Positions 20,960-31,714 of a DNA stretch of 64,000 bases are shown in pieces. The notes beneath the pieces are model-generated. The model was not told the origin of the DNA and searched no databases. It saw nothing but the letters and a program-made list of their open reading frames with translations. Origin of the DNA: Rhynchopus sp. YZ270_cl-10 (taxonomy: Eukaryota; Euglenozoa; Diplonemea; Diplonemida; Diplonemidae); contig OZ037888.1 of NCBI GenBank assembly GCA_964035575.1, positions 682,001 through 746,000 of the forward strand, written 5' to 3'. Position 1 is the stretch's first letter. Every line of letters starts with the position of its first letter. A program made the position numbers and the translations under genes.

Positions 20960-22498
20960 ATGCGCCACACGGCGACGCTGGCAGCAGTGACCTGCACACT
21001 GTGCTGCAGCGAGGTGGCAGGGCTGAGCATCCCTGGTGACTGCACGGTGCTGCCTGCGTCTGGGTCGCAGACACACAAAGCAGGGTCGTCGCAGTACTCG
21101 AACAACGAAGACCTGTGCTGGAAGGTGCCGGCGTGTGGGGCGGGGTACGAGCTCACGGTCGGGTTTTCAGCGTTCGACACAGAGTCCGGGTACGACTTTG
21201 TGACGGTGTGGGGGGACAACGGGGCGGGTGAGTACAGCCAGGTGTCGTACACGTCTGGGACGAGTGCCCCTGCAGATGCGAAGAACGGGGCGCACGCGAT
21301 GGCGGTGCAGTTCAAGTCAGACTACAGTGTGACGCGTGCCGGGTTCACGTTTGCGTGGAGCTGTGTTGCGACAGGAACGCTGCCGCCCACACCTGTGCCC
21401 ACGGCAGTGCCCACATCGGAACCTGTGCCGGCGCCGGTGTGCCCGCCACGTGTGCGCCACGCGTGGTCGCAGCTGTCGTGTGCGGACCGCGAGCACTACA
21501 TTGCGGCTGTGGCGGCACTGAAGACGCAGAAGCGTGCTGTGTACGACGAGTTTGAGCAGTCGCACGTGACGAACACTGGGATTGCGCACTCGACGTCTGC
21601 GTTCCTGCCGTGGCACAGGTGGTTTGTGCTTGGGTACGAGAACGCCCTGCGGTCGCTGCCTGGGTTCGAGTGTGTGACGCTGCCGTACTGGGACTGGGAG
21701 GCGGACATCCCCCTGCAGACGTGTGTGTGGAAGACGAAGACGTTTGGGCCGACAAACCCGACTGGGACGACGGACAGCGCAACGTCCTGTGTGGACAAGG
21801 GTGTGTCTGCAGGGTGGACCACGTCGCAGCCGGGGAACCCTTGCCTGAAGCGCCACAGCCAGATCTTTGGTGGTGGTCCGTACGGGGAGGTGAATGTGGG
21901 GATGCAGGTTGTGCACGCAGACTACACGTCCTTCAGCACAGGGTACGAGTCAGGAGCACACCGGTCTGTGCACACGTACGTTGGGGAGACGATGACGACA
22001 GACTACAGCCCTGCAGACCCGCTGTTCTTCCTGCACCACGCAAACATCGACAGAACGTACGCCCTGTGGCAGGACTACCACGGCTACAGCGCCGTTGCTG
22101 CAGGGAGCCTGACGACAACACACTACGAGGCGAGGTACTACAACGGTGATGTGGCGGACGTGGCACTCGACGCCATCCTGCCCTTTGCGCACGATGCCAT
22201 GGGCACGACGAGCGAGTACCTCGCTGGAAGCATCAGCGCCCGCAGCCTGCACAACATCCAGGACATGCCTGGGGGCAGTGCGAACAGCTACACCTACGGG
22301 GTCGACGGACTGGCACGCTTTGTGGTGGCCGAGTACGCGACGGCACCTGTGGGGGGCTGGACGTGGCTGGAGGAGGCGTCGGCCGCACTCACCCCTGTGA
22401 CGTGCTGTGGTGACGGCAGCGTTGACGACGGTGAGCAGTGTGACGACGGGAACACTGTTGAGGGGGACGGCTGCTCCGCCACGTGTATGAGCACGTGA
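20960..22498 (+). CDS. Secreted tyrosinase with CUB and Cys-rich domains, 512 aa
   Basis: Type-3 copper enzyme that oxidises phenols to quinones. A signal peptide of about 20 residues (MRHTATLAAVTCTLCCSEVAG) points to secretion. Residues about 25-135 look like a CUB domain (DCTVLPASG, WKVPACGAGYELTV, GYDFVTVWGDN). A Pro/Thr/Val linker leads to the tyrosinase domain (about 165-470). Its six copper ligands are visible: His202, His210 and His219 (FLPWHRWF) for CuA; His334, His338 and His360 (LFFLHHANIDRTYALW) for CuB. Residues about 482-510 (CCGDGSVDDGEQCDDGNT, GDGCSATC) are a DUF4215-type disulfide-rich repeat, common in extracellular proteins. The coding sequence is markedly G/C-rich compared with its flanks. 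The start ATG follows a leader AG acceptor; the in-frame TTG at 20909 is rejected. Likely role in wall or matrix cross-linking or pigment, by family knowledge. Confidence 0.92.
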   Translation: MRHTATLAAVTCTLCCSEVAGLSIPGDCTVLPASGSQTHKAGSSQYSNNEDLCWKVPACGAGYELTVGFSAFDTESGYDFVTVWGDNGAGEYSQVSYTSGTSAPADAKNGAHAMAVQFKSDYSVTRAGFTFAWSCVATGTLPPTPVPTAVPTSEPVPAPVCPPRVRHAWSQLSCADREHYIAAVAALKTQKRAVYDEFEQSHVTNTGIAHSTSAFLPWHRWFVLGYENALRSLPGFECVTLPYWDWEADIPLQTCVWKTKTFGPTNPTGTTDSATSCVDKGVSAGWTTSQPGNPCLKRHSQIFGGGPYGEVNVGMQVVHADYTSFSTGYESGAHRSVHTYVGETMTTDYSPADPLFFLHHANIDRTYALWQDYHGYSAVAAGSLTTTHYEARYYNGDVADVALDAILPFAHDAMGTTSEYLAGSISARSLHNIQDMPGGSANSYTYGVDGLARFVVAEYATAPVGGWTWLEEASAALTPVTCCGDGSVDDGEQCDDGNTVEGDGCSATCMST

Positions 22499-23109
22499 GG
22501 ATGAGGACGAGGATGGGACTGAGATTGGGACTGAGGATGAGTGCATGTGTACATTTTTCCTTTTCTCTACCCAGCTTCTTGTTTTGTCCACTTCTTTGTG
22601 TGTTTTAGCGCCACTACCTGATAGTTTCTTCACGAGATGTGCGCGCACTAGATGCGTTTATCTTAGAAGTTTTATTCTTTATTTTGTTTCCTTTATTTGC
22701 AACGAATACACCTACCATCCCGCTTGGTGTGCGTGGTTGCGTTTCCCCTCCACCCCACCCTCCCTCCCACCCACCTGTCCGGCACGACCCACTCGAAATG
22801 GGAAGTGCTGTTGTTGTGCAGGAAGGCGTTTCTTGCAAAGCAATGCAATGCAGCTGCACTTGCACACGCCTTCCTGGGAGTACAGACGCAGGTGTCCACC
22901 GAGGCACAGAGCGTCCTCCCACCAACAGCATGTCCTCGCAAAGGGTAGTCTTGAGAGTGTTGTCTGTCTGTGAGAACGAGAAGCACCATGCAATGTGTGG
23001 TTTTCTTGATACCAGCAGCCGACGTCGCACGACATTCCTCCACACGTGGACTCGGTGGTGGTTGGGTACATTCTTTTGATGATTTATAGCATTGTTTTCC
23101 AGCGAAGTG

Positions 23110-23159
23110 TGAGTGCCTGCCTCTCCCAGATGTGTTTGCACTGCCAACTTCACTTTTTG
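23110..23159 (+). repeat. Retroposon tail, family C
   Basis: GAGTGCCTGCCTCTCCCAGA, TGTTTGCACTGCCAACTTCA, then a T-rich end. Plus orientation. Confidence 0.65.
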
Positions 23160-23246
23160 TTCTTTTCAAAGACGCATTCAGGCTCTCCGCTAGGATTTCC
23201 GATTTTGAAAAATTTCTGTTGATGGTCCACGTTGGTGGGGTACATG

Positions 23247-23292
23247 CTTGCGCCGCAGGCGCACGGTGCGCAACTTTTTTTTTTCCAACACC
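23247..23292 (+). repeat. GCGCCGCAGGCGC tail repeat
   Basis: A short GC hairpin (GCGCCGCAGGCGC) followed by ACGGTGCGCAAC and a T run. Copies at 27930-27976, 53502-53540 and 54626-54665 are in the same orientation; 50716-50750 is inverted. Confidence 0.75.
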
Positions 23293-23773
23293 CGATTTTG
23301 ACTTTTTTGGGACGTTTGAGCACTCACCTCTCCATATCTTCTTCTCCTGAGCTTTTTTGACAGGTAGAACGGGTCTGAACCACTCAGCCAAAATTTTTCT
23401 CCCCCCCCTTTTTTTTCCCATTTTCAAAAAGTTCTGTTGACTCAATCAACAGAATTTAGTACCTAGCGGAGGCCCTGGACGCATTTGCGTCCATCCATCC
23501 TGTTAATCAAATGATAGGCTAGTGGCGTCGTTACAACCTTATGTTTTTTACGGTTCAGCGCCTATTTTGATAATTTTGTTTTTTCCACAACATTGTTACG
23601 TGTGTTGATTTTGCATGGACACAACCCATCCCACCACGCCCCCCGTTTTCCTTCTTCCTACAAAGACAGATGCAGGTGTCCACCGAGGCACAGAGCGTCT
23701 TCTCACCAAAGCAGGAGGAAGGGGCTGGGATGGGCGAGGGATGGAGTGTTCATGTGTGTGTTCATTTTTATGT

Positions 23774-23838
23774 ATCAGTACCTGCATCCGCCGATGAACG
23801 GTGAGGCGTTTGCACTTTCAACTTCTCTCTTTTTATTG
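23774..23838 (+). repeat. Retroposon tail, family C
   Basis: CAGTACCTGCATCCGCCGAT, GTGAGGCGTTTGCACTTTCA, ACTTCTCTCTTTTT. Plus orientation. Confidence 0.7.
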
Positions 23839-24202
23839 ATGTATTTAACGATTTCAAGCTTTTTCTTTCTGTATCTCCATGATAAACGACACCCTGTCGT
23901 TGATGGTGATCCACGAGCCTTTTGAATTTTTTTCCTCTCTTGGTTGCTGTTCAAAACCCGAACCCACCACAACCCACCTTTTCCCACATTTTAACCTCGC
24001 TCACCTCCCCTCCCCTCCCCTCCCCAGCATCGTCTCTTTTAAACAAATGTTGAGACGCTGATCAACTCCATCATGCATTTATTATAATATTCGCACACCT
24101 GCACCACCCTCATTATCTTTCACCAGGTGGGGTGGGTAAAATATACACATTAGACCTGGGCAAGGCTTCAGTGGAGGGGTAGGGACAGCGCTAACGATTC
24201 GG

Positions 24203-25607
24203 ATGGATAGCCTCGACAACGGACCGGAACGTGAAAAGCTTCTGTCAGAACAGATTGGGACCATCCGCGAGTTGATCACACAACGTGACACTGAGATTGT
24301 TACGCTTAATACAGCGATAAACGACTCAAAGAAGCAGGCAGGTGCCATCAATGCGGTATGGGATTTGGCGCGTCTTGTAAATGATTAAATTCTTTTATCC
24401 TATTTTGCATATAATCACCTACAGAGCGTCCCAGAGGCGCACCAAACGTTACTTTTAAAAGCTCTTTTTAAGGTGGCAGAGAGAGGGGTGCATCTTTGTC
24501 CAAATTTTCTCTTTTGTGCTTTTGATGTAAATCACGAAATGTATGTAGGACTGCATGGGTGGGTGTCCACCCCACGGTACAGCCGGTCATACCAAGGTAC
24601 ACTGTTCACGAGAGGGCTTTGTATTTCAACTCTACTTTTTTTTTGCATCCTTGGGTGTGCTCATTGCAATCATATTGAAAAACCTCCACAGGAAGCGAAG
24701 GATGAGCGTGCGGAGATGAAACTCCGACAGCAGGAATGTCACCAGGAGAGCGAGAACGAGCAGGTCCGTCTCAACGGGAAGTTCGAACAGGTATAGCACA
24801 CGCCTCTCGACACCCAGCTCTTTTATGCCCCCACTTCTTCTTTGACTAAGCAAGATGCTTAGCACTATCTGATAATGTTAGGTTCCTGCACCACAAAGGA
24901 GACAATACCATCCTCAAACAGTCGTCTCTGCCACGAAGAGATGGGAAAATTTCAAACCCAGCGTGTTCCGTGCAATAGAAATAAAAGATATGTGTGAAAG
25001 GAGAAGGCACACAACGTTTTCTTTATCAGAGTGTAAAACCTCGAAATGGATGTAGGACTGCATGGTTGGGGGAATCCACCTCACGGTGCATTACGAGGCG
25101 GCTTTTTTGTAGTCAACTTTCTTTTCTTCCTCTTTGGATAATCATTCACACTTTCCTCCCCCCAAACAGGTAAAAGGACTTCTCGGGATTATCGAAAAGA
25201 AGTCGCAGACGATGGACGAACTTGTTGCTGTCATCAGCGAGAAGCGGGATGCGATTGCAACCAAGAAGGACACCATTGCGAGCCAGGAGGGTCTGCTCGA
25301 GAGCATGAACACACAAATGGTTGAGTTGGTTGACTTGGTCGGCAAGCAGGGGGAGGGGCTGTCGTACCTGGAGAAGGGTGGGGACACGATGGGGATGGGG
25401 ATGGGCGTGGGGAATGAAAACACTACGACCGACAGACTCACGAAGCTGAAGGAGCGCACCCTTGCACTGCAGACACGCGCAGGGGAGGAGGCCATGGAGG
25501 AGACATCGGAATCGGTCGGTGTCTGCGAGGCACAAACCGTAACAGCAATGCGGCACGCTGGTGTCCAAATACACATCCAAAACAACCTGCTCTGTACTAT
25601 TCTGTAA
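24203..25607 (+). CDS. Coiled-coil protein, three exons
   Basis: Exons 24203-24355, 24692-24790 and 25170-25607 all join in phase 0, giving at least 229 aa. Donors are GTATGG and GTATAG, acceptors CCTCCACAG and CCCAAACAG. The protein is highly charged with heptad-like spacing through most of its length (EREKLLSEQIGTIRELI, MKLRQQECHQESENEQ, LLGIIEKKSQTMDELVAVI), so it should form coiled coils. A glycine/methionine patch (GDTMGMGMGVG) separates the final segment. I do not recognise the family. The frame stays open for about 30 nt upstream of the ATG to a possible acceptor, so a further 5' exon is possible. Each intron holds one full-length family-B repeat. Confidence 0.65.
24524..24644 (+). repeat. 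SINE-like repeat, family B, in an intron
   Basis: Starts GATGTAAATCACGAAATG, contains GTAGGACTGCATGGG and CGGTACAGCCGGTCATACCA, ends CAACTCTACTTTTTTTTT. Inside intron 1 of the coiled-coil gene, sense orientation. Confidence 0.85.
25027..25130 (+). repeat. SINE-like repeat, family B (diverged), in an intron
   Basis: Starts CAGAGTGTAAAACCTCGAAA, then GGATGTAGGACTGCATGG, and ends AGTCAACTTTCTTTTC. The middle has lost the GTACAGCCGG block. Inside intron 2 of the coiled-coil gene. Confidence 0.7.
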
Positions 25608-26455
25608 TTCTTGGCCTTCAAAATGAGAGGTTTGCGGGCTCGACAGTGTCTTTGCTTGAGCCAGAGAGAGAGAGAGCAGGAGGGTGTAGGTAGCGATCTT
25701 AGCTTTTTTGAAAGAAAACGAATGGAGAAAAGGATACGAGATTTTTTGGGTGAAAACACTCAATGAGGGGGTGGATGAGTGCACCGAAGAAGCCCATTCC
25801 GTCTTAGTTTTTTTTCTCTCTCTTTTTTTTTGGGGGGGCTGGACAGAAATGTGTACACGACGGTGAAGTGTAGTTCCAGTCCATCGGCCGGGGGGTAAAT
25901 GTGTCTATCTTGGGGTTTTTAAGGTAACTGTTCATACGAGGGATAAGTTTATCTGACCAACTTTTTCTTTTTGTTGTTGTTTTTTTTTTCTTCGGTCTCT
26001 CGATCCTTTCTGGGTTTGCCAGAGCCTTAGTGGGGTCTTGCTTGAAGGGTGTTGGGCAAGAGTTTTTTTTTTTCCCCTCTTCTTTTTTCCTCTTTCATTT
26101 TCCCTGATCTCACCGGAAGCTAACCTGATATTTTTAATTGAACTGATTCGCGTGGGGTAGAGCAAACCCTCTACGTGAGCGTAATACACGGACAGTGGAA
26201 AACTGCTGTGTGTCAACTAAACTACACATTTGTCAGGTCCAGGTGGATGAGCAACTTGGGTTCTGTTGATCAATAGAGATTTTTTGAAAACGAAAAAAGA
26301 AAGACGTCTTAGGAGTAGTGTGTTTCATGCGTAAATTCCATGGTGAAAACAATGTGCGCATTTTTTTGTGGACCCTACATCACACAGGATTCGCGTCCCT
26401 GTGTTTGCAATGATCCCCGTTCATCTAATGAGTGGAAGCGGGAGTAGCACATTAT

Positions 26456-26579
26456 CAGATGTAGACCGCGAAATGGATTGTAGGACTGCATGGTTTGGGT
26501 GTCCACCTCCCGGTACAGCCGGTCATACCAAAAGTACACTGTTCACAGGGCTTTTGTATTTCAACTCTACTTTTTTTTT
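26456..26579 (+). repeat. SINE-like repeat, family B, full length
   Basis: Starts CAGATGTAGACCGCGAAATG, carries GTAGGACTGCATGG and CGGTACAGCCGGTCATACCA, and ends TCAACTCTACTTTTTTTTT. About 124 bp. Confidence 0.85.
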
Positions 26580-26816
26580 GTGTGTGTTTTGAAAAGCAGT
26601 TGTGGGCAGTTCCTTAGAGCGGAACATTGCCCATATGAGTATGTGTATTTGAAAGTAGTTGTGGGTGGTTCCTAAGAGCCCCCCAATGCCCCCACCTCTC
26701 CCATTCTCACCCAACCGCGTGTTCATATGCGTTTGCCCCATTCCCTAACCTACGGCAATAATACTGCCTACCTTCCGAGATGACATAACCGCAGTTTTGC
26801 TGCTATTCTGTGAGGT

Positions 26817-26967
26817 TTTTTAAGGTGACTAAGCAAAAGGCTTAAACTCATCTTACAAACAGTGTGTGTTTTGTTTTTATGTGGAAACCAGCGCAGCTGT
26901 TGCTCCGCGATAACGAATGTGATCAAGGTGACTAAGCACGAGAGGCTTAGGGTCATCTTATAACCGT
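26817..26967 (+). repeat. Two LINE 3'-tail fragments (family A) in tandem
   Basis: A diverged tail at 26817-26862 (TAAGGTGACTAAGCAAAAGG) is followed at 26888-26967 by a longer copy. The second starts CCAGCGCAGCTGTTGCTCCG, matching the last codons of the LINE at 41678-41704, and continues through the 3'UTR. Same orientation. Confidence 0.75.
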
Positions 26968-27329
26968 TTCTTTTCTTTGGATATGCATGAAAGGTGCACA
27001 TTCAAGCTTCCTTTTTTGTTCGGTTCTTGCATCTTTCAAGGATTCTATGAAATCGTGGCTGCTATCTACTGATAGCAGTCTATGATCAAACAAAAAAAAT
27101 TAGTGGAGCACACTCTAGGGTGGCTACACTAATACAACCAAGTTTTCGAAGAAGAAAAAAATTGTTTTTTTTTTTTTTTTGCATCTGCTGAGGTGTCTGC
27201 ATTAATGGCATATCATATTCAAAGGTGGCCAAGGCATGAAAGCATTGTATCATCTTAAAATCAAAGCTTTTTTTTGTGCATCCAGCACCCTTTGTTAGAA
27301 GGGTGTATAGTGGGCAGTGGTCGCGCTAA

Positions 27330-28060
27330 TTATGGGAAAAAATGGGGAAAAAATGGATTTCGGGTACGGAAAAACGTTCCTTGAAAAGGTTAGCTGGGGA
27401 GGCCCGGAAACCCCGTTTTGTGGCATTTCCGGGCCAATCCCGGCTTGTGGTGGGGTATATACGGAAAAATGGACAAAATTTTAGTGACTTAAATTTTCGC
27501 AAAATATGAACCCATACTCGTAAACAAGGGTCATTTTCAGGAAAATTCGGAAAATTCCGAGATTTGGAAGCAATTTTTCTCCTGAAAATCAGTGGGTTTT
27601 CAGCCCCAAAACATACCGCGATTGGAATTTCCGGAATCCGTCCGCGCTGTGGTGGGGTCACTTTGCCGAAATGGCCAATTTTTTGGTTTTGGTCAAAATC
27701 CATGTGGGTAAAGAGGGCCAATGTAAATCCCACAACCAGATTTTCTCTCCCTGATCCTGACGTCTTGCAACATGAAAATGCGCGAAAACACCGGCATTTG
27801 CATTTCCGGAATTCGTCCGTTCTGTGGTGGGGTCAATTTGCCGAAATGGACAAGTTCTTGGTTTTGGTCAAAACCCGTCAGTGTAAGGTAAAGGGGGCAA
27901 GTGTTTGCCTGTAGAAACTGGTAGGGAACAGGCAGCGCCGCAGGCGCACGGTACCCAACTTTTTTTTTTTTTTTTCCTTTTCTTTTTTCTCCTCTTTCTT
28001 TTGACTTTCCGAGCCAATTGCGTTCCACGGCGGGGTCACATGTATATGCAAGTCCACTAT
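27330..28060 (+). repeat. Medium-length dispersed repeat (family F)
   Basis: Carries two blocks 173 bp apart reading GTGGTGGGGTCA, TTTGCCGAAATGG (27650 and 27823), then a GCGCCGCAGGCGC tail (27930-27976). Pieces recur inverted at 45283-45400 and 50560-51010 and partly at 53575-53660. No long frame; fragmentary copies of an unidentified element. Confidence 0.65.
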
Positions 28061-28741
28061 GTGGTGGTCTTACTCAACAATATTAGAACTTCTGGTTTCT
28101 TAATGAAATCCCCGTACTGCAAAAAAAAAAACGTTCCTACCAAAACCCCCAAAAATCCCGGGATGAGGGATGGACTTTAGCGCGAGCTCTGATAGTGGGA
28201 TGTAGCTTTTTTTTTTTTTGGTTTGGCGACCAAGCATTGCTTATGTCTTTTTTTGTTCTATTTTTTGGTGTGGCCCGATTTGTGGTTTTGCGTGTCCCAA
28301 GAATGGCCCAAGAATGGCCCAAAAGTGGGTTAAATCGAGGGGGGGTCCCTTTTTTAATTTGTTACCCGGTGTTTTTTTTGGGGTGGTTTTCACGCTAGGT
28401 CTGACCCGGAGGCACCTCTGCATAGTGACTGGAGGGGAAATTTGGGGTGGTCCGAACCTTTCGGTTAGGAATAATTCACAACACGGTGGCTAAAATCGGG
28501 GTTTTCTGGGAAGGGATACCCTAAGGGGGAAACCGATTGACCTTGAGTCCTCCTTGGCTTCAAGGAGCCAGACAGTTCACCTCGGGGGGGCACATGGCGT
28601 GCCCTGGCAGAATAATCGGGTTGAGCCTGTTAACTGCTGTGCCACAGTTGGTCCAGCTGGTCACTTTATTCCCGATATTCGGGAAGCCAAAAACCGTGAG
28701 GGACCGATAATGACTTTTTTCCTTTGTTAAGGCGCCCCTAC

Positions 28742-28853
28742 GCATACCTCGAAGACGAATTTCGTATTCGCCTTATGTTCGGATCCGAATATATGGCCCA
28801 GGAATTTTGGGATCCGAATATAGGGCGAATACGTATTCGCCTTCGAGGTATGC
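28742..28853. repeat. Hairpin element (MITE-like), 112 bp
   Basis: GCATACCTCGAAGACGAATT at the left pairs with CGCCTTCGAGGTATGC at the right (arms about 30 bp). The loop has two GGATCCGAATATA blocks. Confidence 0.75.
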
Positions 28854-29068
28854 CTAAGGGTAACTGAAGGGGGAATTGAATTTAGTTTTTTTTTTTGGCA
28901 ATCCTTAACACTCACTCGCTGGTGTGGTTGCTGTATGAAAGGTTTGCAACGCACACAAACCAACGCAACCGATGCGATATTAGGGGGGTATGCGTTAGGG
29001 ATGGTGGTGAAGCAACCTTAAAGACCTTAACACTGAGTGTTAAGGAATTTTAATGAGCCCAAAAACAT

Positions 29069-29548
29069 GTATACTGTGTATACTGTGTATACTGTGTATA
29101 CTGTGTATACTGTGTATACTGTGTATACTGTGTATACTGTGTATACTGTGTATACTGTGTATACTGTGTATACTGTGTATACTGTGTATACTGTGTATAC
29201 TGTGTATACTGTGTATACTGTGTATACTGTGTATACTGTGTATACTGTGTATACTGTGTATACTGTGTATACTGTGTATACTGTGTATACTGTGTATACT
29301 GTGTATACTGTGTATACTGTGTATACTGTGTATACTGTGTATACTGTGTATACTGTGTATACTGTGTATACTGTGTATACTGTGTATACTGTGTATACTG
29401 TGTATACTGTGTATACTGTGTATACTGTGTATACTGTGTATACTGTGTATACTGTGTATACTGTGTATACTGTGTATACTGTGTATACTGTGTATACTGT
29501 GTATACTGTGTATACTGTGTATACTGTGTATACTGTGTATACTGTGTA
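29069..29548. repeat. Tandem 9-bp satellite (GTATACTGT)n, about 53 copies
   Basis: Uninterrupted, essentially perfect 9-bp units over 480 bp. Because 9 is a multiple of 3, three long repetitive frames appear per strand (for example repeated YTV); none is a gene. The same unit occurs at 44656-45279. Confidence 0.97.
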
Positions 29549-30198
29549 AAGGGCAAAAAAATTAAAAAATACACCTAAAAAACACGGCCCAAGAATGGCC
29601 CAAAAGTGGGTTAAATCGAGGGGCGGGCCACACCATTTTTGGGAACATTTTTGATCCCTCTTCCTCTGCTATCAATTTGTTGAATGCATATGATGAAATA
29701 CTTGTTCTATTTTTTTAATTTCTTTCTTTTACGTCCGGCCGGCGTGGGAGATACGCTACTGGAGCTTTGGGTTACAGACAGACTCATGTCTCAGGCAGTG
29801 CCCCATCCCACACCCCCACCCCCCGCCCCCCTATCCTGAGGAATTCACCCTCGTTGATAAACACTTCCCATCTTTGCTGGAGGAACCTCTCTGTAGATGA
29901 GGAGATATTATCAAAAAAAAAATTTTCCTGAATTGAAATCGTCATCTCATCCCCCCTTTACCTCCCCCTTCGCCCCATCTGATGACAAAACCAGAAGCAA
30001 CCAACCCGCATACAAAAATGGCGGATATGTTTATGCAAAAAAAAAATCTTGCTTTTCCTTCAAGGTAGCTAAAAAAATACGAAAAATGCCGTTACCCTTC
30101 GCCGACCTTGTTTTTTTGTTTGATATGACCCGGTCACACGCACCAAGGTACAATAAGGTAAGAAGGGTTGTATCTCGAGTCATATTTTGGTTTTTTTT

Positions 30199-30262
30199 TT
30201 TTGGTGCAATCAACGAAAAAACCTTTTTTCCTTTTACTTACCTATCAGAGTTACTATTTTGC
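30199..30262 (+). repeat. Partial copy of the 140-bp dispersed repeat
   Basis: GCAATCAACGAAAAAACC to TATCAGAGTTACTATTT, matching 30690-30735 and the inverse of 2447-2510. Confidence 0.65.
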
Positions 30263-30385
30263 TCCTTCTGCTTTGCTGTTTTTTTGTGTGAGGGATGGGG
30301 CCAGTTCACACACGCCCACTTCAACAGTATTCGACTCTGGGCAATGTGGCACACCCCGTTTTGTTTCATTGTGCACTTTCTATTT

Positions 30386-30435
30386 TCAAGGTGACGAGAG
30401 AGCTTAGGGTCATCTTATAAACTTTTCTTTTTTTT
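30386..30435 (+). repeat. LINE 3'-tail fragment (family A)
   Basis: CAAGGTGACGAGAGAGCTTA, then GGGTCATCTTATAAACTTTT and a T run. Plus orientation, with a small internal deletion. Confidence 0.7.
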
Positions 30436-30596
30436 TAGCTCATTATCCCCATAACCCCCCCCTCAAAGTAATTTCAAGAGAACAATACCCTTAGGAATGA
30501 AAACCTCTTTTGAGTCTAAAGGCTATTCACGTCAATTGACCGAATCAGGATACACAAGATGTACGCCCCCACCTCATGCATCTTGCTTTTTAGTGA

Positions 30597-30735
30597 TACG
30601 ACAATTTTTTTATACCTACAAGCATAGCTCAAAGGAGCAATAATTACTCAGATACGGTCGCCAATCACCCCCCCCTCCGGGTAATTGAGCAATCAACGGA
30701 AAAAATATTTCTTTTAGCTATCAGAGTTACTATTT
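30597..30735 (+). repeat. 140-bp dispersed repeat, fullest copy
   Basis: Blocks TTTATACCTACAAGCATAGC, ATACGGTCGCCAATCACCCC and AGTTACTATTTTTT match the inverse of 2447-2590. No coding capacity. Confidence 0.7.
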
Positions 30736-30984
30736 TTTTTGTTTGGGTATGGCGACTAAACACAGCAGGTGTATTCTCATCTTACCCAAAATTTCTCTCA
30801 ATATTTTCCCCCCCCACCCCTTGAAGAGCGTTGCATACGTAGCTTCTCAAGTCTCTCTGTCGTGCACCCCTTCCCACAATACCCCCCCCAATCATTCTGG
30901 TAACCACAGCAACGTTTGCTCGCCAACACGCAACTCTGTTCGACACCTTTTGGTACAGATTTTTTTTTTTTTTTAACCTTTATT

Positions 30985-31399
30985 CACGGATCGGAAAAGT
31001 ACTTTGCCCAAAAGTAAAGTACTTTTCCAAAAAAAAAAGTACTTGAAAAAAAAAAAGTACTTTTTTTTTTTCTGTGCAAAAATTGTACGGAGGAAAAAAA
31101 AAAAAAGTACTTTTTTTTTTCCCGTCAAAAATTGTACGGAGAAAAAAAATAAAAAGTACTTTTTTTTTTCCAGTGTTCTAAATTTTTTGTACAGAAAAAT
31201 AAAAAGTACTTTTTATTTTTTCTCTCCGTACAATTTTTGATGGAAAAATAAAAAGTACTTTTTTTTTTTTCAAGTACTTTTTTTTTTCCTGTACAATTTT
31301 GATGAAAAAAAAAAAAGTACTTTTTTTTTCGAAAAGTGAAAAAGTACTTTTTTTGACCAAAAAATATCACTTTTTAAAAAAGTACTTTTCCGAACCGTG
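30985..31399. mobile_element. Foldback element of AAGTACTT palindromes with 6-bp target duplication
   Basis: The 415-bp element begins CACGGATCGGAAAAGTACTT and ends with the inverse (AAGTACTTTTCCGAACCGTG). It is flanked on both sides by TTTATT (30979-30984 and 31400-31405), a clean 6-bp target-site duplication. The interior has about a dozen AGTACT palindromes in A/T runs, plus a block ATTGTACGGAG repeated and inverted, so the whole element can fold. No protein is encoded. A relative with the same design lies at 53744-54174. Confidence 0.85.
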
Positions 31400-31482
31400 T
31401 TTATTCCTATCATGGGCTTCTCCCCTCCGACCCCTCGCCATCCGGTTCCTTTTTCATCTTTCTCAGTTCGATTTTTTTTTTC

Positions 31483-31540
31483 CTCCTGCGGAGTGTCACT
31501 GCCTGCGTCCCAGAGGCGTTTGCAATATCCAACTTCACTT
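31483..31540 (+). repeat. Retroposon tail, family C
   Basis: CACTGCCTGCGTCCCAGAGG, CGTTTGCAATATCCAACTTC, ACTTTTTTTC. It lies about 170 bp upstream of the RRP46 start. Confidence 0.7.
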
Positions 31541-31714
31541 TTTTTCTCTCCTCTTCATCTATGCAATGCCCCTTTAAGGATGTCCACGAAACATTCATAT
31601 TTTATTTTTTTTGGTGCTTGCAAAAAAAAAAAAAAACGGACTATTTTATATGAACTCTCTCTTGATCTCCCCCTAAATATTTTCTTCTCCAAGAAAACAA
31701 TACACAAAAAAAGA

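Larger units (their letters stand above)
22499..24202 (+). other. Repeat-rich intergenic region
   Basis: No gene supported. It has two copies of a repeat (CAGGTGTCCACCGAGGCACA with GAGCGTC) at 22887-22932 and 23670-23712, family-C tails at 23110-23159 and 23774-23838, and a GCGCCGCAGGCGC-type tail at 23247-23292. Two short perfect hairpins lie at about 23430-23460 and 23478-23495. Confidence 0.6.
25608..30984 (+). other. Repeat-dominated intergenic region, about 5.4 kb
   Basis: No conserved coding sequence found. It holds retroposon tails, a medium repeat (27330-28060), a hairpin element (28742-28853), a 9-bp satellite (29069-29548) and plus-strand copies of the 140-bp repeat. A 40-bp block (ATGGCCCAAAAGTGGGTTAA) at 28300-28341 recurs just after the satellite at 29590-29627. 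The rest is homopolymer-rich DNA in which I see nothing. Confidence 0.6.

Noticed and set aside
29069-29548. Possible CRISPR-like or other repeat-spacer array
   Set aside because: Pure tandem units without spacers in a eukaryotic genome.
29037-29574. Three frames of about 170 codons each, on both strands
   Set aside because: They are read-through of a 9-bp satellite (repeated YTV, ILC or QYT); no gene.
31397-31714. N-terminal extension of RRP46 by about 106 residues
   Set aside because: Crosses a family-C repeat and T runs; homology begins at the ATG at 31715, just after an AG acceptor.
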